From Elusimicrobia bacterium RIFOXYB2_FULL_48_7 (GTDB lineage Bacteria; Elusimicrobiota; Endomicrobiia; CG1-02-37-114; XYA2-FULL-39-19), in the NCBI GenBank assembly GCA_001800495.1, contig MGVM01000175.1, positions 1 through 5,533 of the forward strand: a stretch of DNA of 5,533 nucleotides, given 5' to 3'. Of this stretch, positions 1-4,460 are shown piece by piece. The notes below the pieces were generated by a model. The model had not been told where the DNA came from. It did no database searches and saw only the letters and a program-made list of their open reading frames with translations. The translations under genes and the position numbers were made by a program. Position 1 is the first letter of the stretch, and each line of letters opens with the position of its first letter.

Positions 1-115
1 CATCGTTTCCAGGTGTTTGTTTAAAGGATGAACGGATGTTATAAACCAATTCGGGCAACGCGATCAACGAGCATAAAACCAGGGCGATATTTAAAAAAAC
101 ACTTTTTTTAGCCAT
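1..115 (-). CDS. N-terminus of an unidentified membrane-anchored or exported protein (partial)
   Basis: An open frame begins at an ATG at 115 (minus strand) and runs without a stop to the left edge, giving 38 codons. The visible protein starts MAKKS and then has a hydrophobic stretch over about residues 6-26, followed by polar sequence (NIRSSFKQTPGND). This is the shape of an uncleaved signal anchor or a signal peptide. The cysteine at residue 15 is preceded by Leu-Val-Leu, not a lipobox, so a lipoprotein is unlikely. The start is well supported: TAAGGGGG lies just upstream, close to the ideal Shine-Dalgarno sequence, and its TAA is the stop codon of the phosphatase gene in front. With only 8 bases between the genes, the two are almost certainly co-transcribed and probably translationally coupled. 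No domain is visible in this fragment, so I assign no function. Confidence 0.75.
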   Translation of the reverse strand, partial: MAKKSVFLNIALVLCSLIALPELVYNIRSSFKQTPGND

Positions 116-123
116 ATTCCCCC

Positions 124-768
124 TTATTCGATAATACCTGCCAATTGACTGATATTTTCAATATAAAAATCCGGGCAGGCGCTCATCAACTGCTGTTTGT
201 TTTCAAGCCCGTAACCGACAGCGCAGCTCGCAATACTGGCGGCTTTTGCAGCCAGAATATCATTCCTGCCGTCACCTACCATCACAACCCGCGAAACTTC
301 CGCGCCAAGCTCCCGCATCGCGCAAAGCAGGCAGTGCGGGTCGGGTTTGTGCCTGTTAAAAGTATCCCCGCCGTAAACCAGGTTGAAATGCTCCAAAATT
401 TTCAGGCCCTCCAGGATATCCCGCGAAAAACCTTCCGGTTTGTTCGTGACTACCGCTTTCTTCTTGCCCTTGAAGCGGGCCAGTGTATTCTCGACACCCG
501 GGTAAAGCTTTGTATTGTCAAGCAGGTGCCTGCCATAATATTCCCTGAATAACCTCACCGCGTTCTCCAGTTTATCCGCATTGCCCGCCCCGAGGGAGCG
601 CTCAATAAGTTTCCACAGACCGTCGCCGATAAACCCGTAAACCTTTTCGTTTTCTATTCCCGGAAGGCCCAAGGTTTGAAGGGAATGATTCACGGCGTTG
701 GCAAGGTCAAGTTTTGAATCTATGAGCGTGCCGTCCAAATCAAAGATAATGAGCTCGATATTTTTCAT
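124..768 (-). CDS. gph: HAD-superfamily phosphatase, phosphoglycolate phosphatase (Gph)-like
   Basis: A 214-residue soluble phosphatase with all four HAD motifs. Motif I is FDLDGTLIDS, with nucleophile Asp10 and acid/base Asp12. Motif II is Thr108 in AVVTNKP, motif III is Lys141 in RHKPDPH, and motif IV is VGDGRND, with Asp166 and Asp170 for Mg2+. The helical cap between motifs I and II (about residues 18-90) contains FIGDGLWKLIERSL, the pattern typical of Gph cap domains. Gph hydrolyses 2-phosphoglycolate to glycolate, clearing a product of DNA repair or oxygenase side reactions. The same subfamily includes PpaX-type pyrophosphatases and MupP (N-acetylmuramate-6-phosphate phosphatase), so the family is certain but the substrate, and hence the symbol, is provisional. 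The ATG at 768 has no Shine-Dalgarno sequence but sits at the predicted transcription start of a strong promoter, so the message is probably leaderless. It heads a leftward operon with the partial gene at 1-115 and is divergent from nagB. Confidence 0.9.
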   Translation of the reverse strand: MKNIELIIFDLDGTLIDSKLDLANAVNHSLQTLGLPGIENEKVYGFIGDGLWKLIERSLGAGNADKLENAVRLFREYYGRHLLDNTKLYPGVENTLARFKGKKKAVVTNKPEGFSRDILEGLKILEHFNLVYGGDTFNRHKPDPHCLLCAMRELGAEVSRVVMVGDGRNDILAAKAASIASCAVGYGLENKQQLMSACPDFYIENISQLAGIIE

Positions 769-774
769 ATGCAG

Positions 775-803
775 ATTATATATTCTTTTTGCGCGCCGGT
801 CAA
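775..803 (-). promoter_or_regulatory. Sigma70-type promoter of the leftward unit, predicted leaderless
   Basis: Read on the minus strand, TTGACC (803-798) and a perfect TATAAT (780-775) are separated by exactly 17 bases. This is one mismatch from the full sigma70 consensus. Six bases (CTGCAT) separate the -10 box from the ATG at 768, so the usual start distance puts +1 on the A of the start codon. That explains why no ribosome binding site is seen in front of the phosphatase gene. The transcription start is inferred, not measured. Confidence 0.75.
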
Positions 804-818
804 CCAGGCGTTTTGTTC

Positions 819-845
819 AATCTCGTCCTGTTGACGGACGAGATT
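819..845. repeat. Perfect 10-bp inverted repeat, probable operator
   Basis: AATCTCGTCC (819-828) and GGACGAGATT (836-845) are exact reverse complements around a 7-base centre, TGTTGAC. Only three Ts follow the right arm and there are no adjacent coding ends, so a rho-independent terminator is unlikely. The element is centred near -64 relative to the predicted start of the leftward gene and lies just upstream of the nagB promoter. That placement suits a dimeric transcription factor acting on one or both units. The sequence does not match the NagC, DasR or Bacillus NagR operators as I know them, so the regulator is unknown. An RNA hairpin role is possible only if transcription starts upstream of it. 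Confidence 0.6.
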
Positions 846-878
846 TCGCACCATACTCAATCTTGACAAACGAGATAT
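831..878 (+). repeat. Direct repeat pair TTGACnnACGAGAT, 32 bp apart
   Basis: TTGACGGACGAGATTT (831-846) is repeated as TTGACAAACGAGATAT (863-878), with 13 of 16 bases identical. The offset is 32 bases, about three helical turns, so both copies face the same side of the DNA. The first copy contains the right arm of the inverted repeat. The second copy includes the TTGACA that is the best -35 candidate for nagB. TCAATCT also recurs upstream of each copy (817-823 and 857-863). The pattern looks like a primary operator plus a weaker secondary site overlapping the promoter. Confidence 0.5.
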
Positions 879-891
879 AATTGATTAATAT
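863..891 (+). promoter_or_regulatory. Probable nagB operon promoter
   Basis: A perfect -35 TTGACA (863-868) is followed after 17 bases by TAATAT (886-891), a 4-of-6 match to the -10 box. This would start transcription near 898 and give a leader of about 30 bases before the ATG at 928. A perfect TATAAT (876-881) also lies here but has no recognisable -35 at the right distance. It is an alternative -10 with a start near 888. The very AT-rich stretch 875-916 would melt easily. The promoter's existence is likely; the exact boxes are uncertain. Confidence 0.5.
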
Positions 892-896
892 ATTAA
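885..896. repeat. 12-bp perfect palindrome over the nagB -10/start region
   Basis: TTAATATATTAA is its own reverse complement and overlaps the candidate -10 box of nagB. Such a site could bind a repressor. However, the surrounding 40 bases are almost all A and T, where palindromes arise easily by chance. Confidence 0.3.
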
Positions 897-927
897 AAAT
901 AAATATTTCTAATTACGGAGAAAAATC

Positions 928-1695
928 ATGGAAGTTGTCGTCAAAAAAGATTACGACGAAATAAGCAAGCTTGCCGCGAAAATAATCGCTGACGCCATCA
1001 GGTCCAGGGGAAAAACTGTCCTGGGATTGCCGTCAGGAAGCACTCCCGTCGGGACTTACAAGGAACTTATAAGGCTGCACAAGGAAGAAGGTCTCGACTG
1101 GTCAAAAGTCATTACTTTCAACCTTGACGAATACGTCGGGCTGGGGCCGAATCACGACCAGAGCTGTTATTTTTTCCTGTGGGAAAACCTGCTCAAACAC
1201 GTTAATATCCGCAAAGAATCAATACACGCGCCAAACGGCACCGCGAAAGACGTTGTTGCCCACTGTAAATGTTATGAAGATGAAATAGCCGGGGCGGGCG
1301 GAATTCATATACAGCTGCTGGGCATTGGAAGCAACGGCCATATCGCTCTTAATGAACCCGGCTCTTCGCTTGGGTCGCGGACCCGCTTTAAGACACTGGC
1401 CAGGGAAACAATAAAGGACAACGCCAGGTTTTTTAAGACAACAGAGGAAGTGCCGAAGTATGCCATTACCATGGGCATCGGCACTATCATGGACGCCAGG
1501 GAATTGATCCTGCTTGCCAACAAGGAAACAAAAGCAGACGCTATACTTAAAACGGTTGAAGGCCCCATCACGGCGATGGTCCCGGCCACGATCGTCCAGA
1601 TGCACCCGAAGGCAACCATACTGGTAGACAGGCTCGCGGCAAGCAAGCTTACGAGAGAATACCCCGCCGAACCGACAGTACTGAAAGGAAAATAA
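928..1695 (+). CDS. nagB: Glucosamine-6-phosphate deaminase NagB
   Basis: The 255-residue product is a full-length NagB, which converts glucosamine 6-phosphate to fructose 6-phosphate and ammonia in the cytoplasm, feeding amino sugars into glycolysis. The phosphate-binding loop GLPSGSTPVGTY is at residues 33-44. FNLDEYVGL carries the catalytic Asp67, and GIGSNGHIALNEPGS carries Asn136, His138 and Glu143. NARFF holds Arg167, and MGIGTIMDARELILLANKETKADA (residues 182-205) holds the conserved phosphate-binding lysine region. The asparagine at 136, where the E. coli enzyme has Asp141, is as in Bacillus-type NagB, and the numbering matches those short enzymes; the E. coli C-terminal extension that carries allosteric residues is absent. 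ATG 928 is preceded by ACGGAG (915-920) at 7 bases. It is the first gene of the rightward operon. No nagA is visible in the window, so the deacetylase, if present, is elsewhere. Confidence 0.95.
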   Translation: MEVVVKKDYDEISKLAAKIIADAIRSRGKTVLGLPSGSTPVGTYKELIRLHKEEGLDWSKVITFNLDEYVGLGPNHDQSCYFFLWENLLKHVNIRKESIHAPNGTAKDVVAHCKCYEDEIAGAGGIHIQLLGIGSNGHIALNEPGSSLGSRTRFKTLARETIKDNARFFKTTEEVPKYAITMGIGTIMDARELILLANKETKADAILKTVEGPITAMVPATIVQMHPKATILVDRLAASKLTREYPAEPTVLKGK

Positions 1696-1700
1696 CAACC

Positions 1701-2195
1701 ATGGCGCTCAAACCAACGTTAAGAAACCTGTTTATTGACAGAGAATTCGTGGAAAAAGTCAGCTTTCTGAAAAACATCCCCATCTTTGATGGACTCAGCA
1801 ATTCCGCCCTGGGTAAGCTCACGGGCATCATGTACTCAAAAAAATATCCTGCCGGGGAATTAATTTTTGAAGAAGGCAAGGTCGGCAAGGCACTGTTTAT
1901 AATTTTCGACGGTGAAGTCGCTATCACAAAAGCGGCAGGGAACAGCGAGCCGAAAATAATCGCGACGCACGAGAAGGGGGCTTTTTTCGGGGAAATGGCG
2001 CTCCTTGAGGAACTCCCGCGTTCAGCCACCGCCAAAACTACCAAGGAAACCACCCTTTTCCTGATGTACAAGGTCAAATTCGACTGGTTCATAGAAAAAG
2101 ACCCGAGAGTCGGCTTGAAAGTTATCTATAATATCGCCAAGGTCCTCAGCGGCCGCCTGCGTGAAACCAGCGAATTCTTCGCGAAAACAGTCTAG
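1701..2195 (+). CDS. Stand-alone cyclic-nucleotide-binding domain protein
   Basis: This 164-residue soluble protein is almost entirely one cyclic-nucleotide-binding (CNB) domain of the CRP/PKA-regulatory type, at about residues 23-145. The entry pattern FLKNIPIFDGLSNSALGKL and the beta-roll GELIFEEGKVGKALFIIFDGEVAI are typical. The phosphate-binding cassette FGEMALLEELPRSATA contains Gly97-Glu98 for the ribose and Arg107-Ser108 for the cyclic phosphate, so nucleotide binding looks intact. After the domain only a short helix remains (LKVIYNIAKVLSGRLRETSEFF). There is no helix-turn-helix, kinase or channel, so it is not a CRP-type transcription factor by itself. It starts 5 bases after nagB, with AAAGGA inside the end of nagB as a somewhat distant ribosome site. 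It probably senses cAMP or a related nucleotide and regulates a partner by contact; the partner is unknown, and the next gene's membrane protein is one candidate. Confidence 0.88.
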   Translation: MALKPTLRNLFIDREFVEKVSFLKNIPIFDGLSNSALGKLTGIMYSKKYPAGELIFEEGKVGKALFIIFDGEVAITKAAGNSEPKIIATHEKGAFFGEMALLEELPRSATAKTTKETTLFLMYKVKFDWFIEKDPRVGLKVIYNIAKVLSGRLRETSEFFAKTV

Positions 2196-2207
2196 CAAAA
2201 TATCATA

Positions 2208-3242
2208 ATGTCCAACACAAGAATCTACAAAACGATAGGGCTTCTGCTGCTGATAGGCGCGTGTATCTGGTTTATCTACATGGTGAAATCGATACTCATG
2301 CCTTTCATTCTTTCATTGGTTTTTGCATACCTGCTTTCACCGCTGGTGGGGTTCTTTGAAGCAAAAGGCCTGAAAAGAATTGTTTCAGTCCTTATCCTAT
2401 ACTCGATATTTCTTGTGATATTCATAGGCACCAGTATTGTGATGATACCGCAGATATTCCGCGAAGTGTCAGTCCTTAGCAACAGTATTCCCGAATATAC
2501 CGCAACTATTAAGGGCTCAATATCGTCATTCCAGCAGAAAGTGGAGGCAAAATACCCGATAATAAAGCAAAAAGGAATCTTTGACTCTACCATAAAAAAC
2601 GCCGAGCAGTTCGTAAACTCCGAAACATCAAAAGTCCCCGAGTACCTCGCCGCGATCTTTTCCATGGTTTCCATTTTCGTCCTGATACCGTTCATCACGT
2701 TTTTTTTCCTGCTGGAAGGCAAGGCGGGGATAGATTTTATTTTCCAGAAAATCCCGCCCAGGTACACGGAAACAATCCTCAGCCTGATCTGCGAGATCGA
2801 CGAGTCGCTCGGTAATTTTTTCCGCGGGCAGTTCATTGAATCGTCCTGCGTCGGCGCTCTTTCCATCATCGGCTTGCTGATACTGGGCATTGATTACGCT
2901 GTTTTGATCGGGATTGTCGCAGGACTTGCGAATATGATCCCCTACCTGGGCCCCTTTGCAGGGACAGTCCCGGCGCTGATAGTGGGATTCATCGAGTACC
3001 AGAACGTCACGGTCATGGTTAAAATTGTCATAATGTTCTCGCTGGTACAGTTCATAGACAATAATTTGATCCAGCCGATAATACTGAGTAAGGGCGTCAA
3101 CCTGCATCCCGTGACCGTGATATTCGCCATAATGGCCGGCGCCCAGGTTGCCGGGGTCATAGGGATGTTCCTCTCAGTGCCCCTTGTCTGCATTATCAAG
3201 GTAACCTTCATGATAATTATCCACAGAAAAGACCTTATATAA
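2208..3242 (+). CDS. AI-2E family (PerM/UPF0118) membrane transporter
   Basis: A 344-residue inner-membrane protein with the AI-2E family layout. Two to three N-terminal membrane helices span about residues 8-80. A polar helical region follows at about 84-145, then a helix at 147-170 and a C-terminal membrane bundle at about 210-335. Family signatures are visible: the FRGQFIES segment, NMIPYLGPFAGTVPALIVGF (242-261), DNNLIQPIILSKGVNLHP (284-301) and AGVIGMFLSVPLVCIIKV (315-332). The family is named after reported export of autoinducer-2, but other members act as Na+/H+ antiporters or have unknown substrates, so transport of AI-2 should not be assumed. The ATG at 2208 has no Shine-Dalgarno sequence. 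An in-frame TAG, the stop of the previous gene, lies only 12 bases upstream, so no longer start with a usual codon exists; translation may be coupled to the upstream gene. Length is normal for the family. Confidence 0.9.
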   Translation: MSNTRIYKTIGLLLLIGACIWFIYMVKSILMPFILSLVFAYLLSPLVGFFEAKGLKRIVSVLILYSIFLVIFIGTSIVMIPQIFREVSVLSNSIPEYTATIKGSISSFQQKVEAKYPIIKQKGIFDSTIKNAEQFVNSETSKVPEYLAAIFSMVSIFVLIPFITFFFLLEGKAGIDFIFQKIPPRYTETILSLICEIDESLGNFFRGQFIESSCVGALSIIGLLILGIDYAVLIGIVAGLANMIPYLGPFAGTVPALIVGFIEYQNVTVMVKIVIMFSLVQFIDNNLIQPIILSKGVNLHPVTVIFAIMAGAQVAGVIGMFLSVPLVCIIKVTFMIIIHRKDLI

Positions 3243-3254
3243 TTTCTTGTTGAC

Positions 3255-3260
3255 GGAGGA
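3255..3260 (+). promoter_or_regulatory. Strong ribosome binding site deciding the aminotransferase start
   Basis: GGAGGA ends 3 bases before the ATG at 3264, the best Shine-Dalgarno match on the plus strand of this window. It favours ATG 3264 over the in-frame ATG at 3282 (residue 7), which has no such site at a suitable distance. Confidence 0.75.
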
Positions 3261-3263
3261 CAA

Positions 3264-4457
3264 ATGGTTTTAGCCAGAAGAATGAGCCTCATCAGCCCTT
3301 CGCCCACACTTGCCATCACTGCAAAGGCGAACAAGATGAAAGCCGAAGGTATAAACGTAATAGGTTTCGGCGCCGGCGAGCCTGATTTTGACACCCCGGC
3401 GAACATCAAAGAAGCCGCAAAAAAAGCCATTGATTCCGGTTTTACGAAATACACCCCGACCTCCGGGACGAAGGAGCTCAAAGAAGCTGTCTGCAGAAAG
3501 TTTAAAACTGACAACAACCTTGACTACTCTCCGGCGGAAATACTTGTTTCCTGCGGGGCCAAGCATTCCATATTCAACATTATCTTCGCCCTGTGCGATG
3601 ACGGCGATGAAGTCATTATACCTTCCCCTTACTGGGTAAGTTACCCAGAAATGGTGCGCGTAGCCGGAGGAAAACCGGTTTTCATCAATACGACGCAGGA
3701 AAACAATTACAAGATCACTCCGGCGCAGTTGGAAAAAGCAATAACCCCGAAAACAAAGATCCTCATTTTAAACTCCCCCTCAAATCCGACCGGTATGGTC
3801 TACAACGAACAAGAACTCGCGGCAATAGCCGAAATCTTAGTCAGGAAAAACATATATTGTATCTCGGACGAAATCTACGAGAAACTGGTTTATGACGGGC
3901 AGAAACATATAAGCATCGCCTCCTTCAGCGAAAATATAAAAAGACTGACAATTGTCGTAAACGGAGTCTCCAAGTCCCACGCGATGACTGGCTGGAGAAT
4001 CGGCTATGCCGCCGGCCCGAAAGAAATAATCCAGGCGATGTCCAACCTGCAGGACCATTCCACTTCAAACCCGTCGTCAATTTCCCAGGCTGCCTCCGTT
4101 GAGGCGCTTACCGGGCCATCAGACAGCTTCAAGGTAATGTTTGACGCTTTCCTGAAAAGAAGGAACACCATGGTGGACAGGCTCAACGCAATAAAAGGCT
4201 TCAAATGCCTTAAGCCCCAGGGCGCTTTCTACGTCTTTCCCGATGTTTCTGAAATACTGAAAAAGAATTTCAATGGCAAGCCGATCTGCAGCTCCCTGGC
4301 GCTCGCCGAGATTCTGCTGGAACAGGCGAAAGTAGCGGTTATTCCCGGCGGAGTATTCGGCGAAGACAAGGCGATACGCCTTTCGTACGCAACCTCTGAC
4401 GGGAATATCGCCGAGGGCCTGGACCGGATCGGGAAATTTATCAGCTCGCTGGCTTAA
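3264..4457 (+). CDS. aspC: Aspartate aminotransferase, class I, subgroup Ib
   Basis: A 397-residue PLP-dependent fold-type I aminotransferase, full length and closely resembling the Thermus-type (Ib) aspartate aminotransferases. The N-terminal SPSPTLAITAKA and GAGEPDFDTP (36-45) are followed by TKYTPTSGTKELKEAV. Cofactor residues are Asn174 in SPSNPTG, Asp202 and Tyr205 in SDEIYEKL, and the Schiff-base Lys237 in GVSKSHAMTGWRIGY. Arg372 in IRLSYAT should bind the substrate alpha-carboxylate. Lys100 (CGAKHSIFN) aligns with the lysine that in the Thermus enzyme recognises the distal carboxylate, which supports aspartate/glutamate specificity. The reaction is L-aspartate + 2-oxoglutarate = oxaloacetate + L-glutamate. 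Some Ib enzymes also transaminate prephenate for phenylalanine/tyrosine synthesis, and that dual role cannot be excluded here. The gene lies 21 bases after the AI-2E gene and 3 bases before the sensor gene, in the same operon. Confidence 0.93.
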   Translation: MVLARRMSLISPSPTLAITAKANKMKAEGINVIGFGAGEPDFDTPANIKEAAKKAIDSGFTKYTPTSGTKELKEAVCRKFKTDNNLDYSPAEILVSCGAKHSIFNIIFALCDDGDEVIIPSPYWVSYPEMVRVAGGKPVFINTTQENNYKITPAQLEKAITPKTKILILNSPSNPTGMVYNEQELAAIAEILVRKNIYCISDEIYEKLVYDGQKHISIASFSENIKRLTIVVNGVSKSHAMTGWRIGYAAGPKEIIQAMSNLQDHSTSNPSSISQAASVEALTGPSDSFKVMFDAFLKRRNTMVDRLNAIKGFKCLKPQGAFYVFPDVSEILKKNFNGKPICSSLALAEILLEQAKVAVIPGGVFGEDKAIRLSYATSDGNIAEGLDRIGKFISSLA

Positions 4458-4460
4458 CCG

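Noticed and set aside
33..115. Lipoprotein signal at Cys15 of the left-edge protein
   Set aside because: The residues before the cysteine are Leu-Val-Leu. A lipobox needs a small residue at -1, so a signal anchor or ordinary signal peptide is more likely.
145..552. Plus-strand 135-residue open frame opposite the phosphatase
   Set aside because: It is antisense to a gene with all four HAD motifs, has no recognisable domain and no ribosome site, and is a shadow frame.
819..848. The 10-bp inverted repeat as a rho-independent terminator
   Set aside because: Only TTT follows the right arm and only AA-rich flank the other way. It lies upstream of both divergent genes rather than after a coding end, so an operator is the better reading.
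698..880. Small plus-strand open frame running into the intergenic region
   Set aside because: It begins inside the phosphatase gene on the opposite strand, covers both promoter elements and the inverted repeat, and has no ribosome site or recognisable protein features.
1219..1698. Long minus-strand open frames opposite nagB, and similar ones opposite the CNB, AI-2E and aminotransferase genes
   Set aside because: The plus-strand genes are full-length members of known families. The opposite frames show cysteine- and arginine-rich shadow composition and no domains.
2700..2707. Run of eight Ts in the AI-2E gene as a frameshift or slippage site
   Set aside because: The frame is intact through it and encodes a plausible Phe-rich membrane helix; there is no downstream alternative frame of interest.
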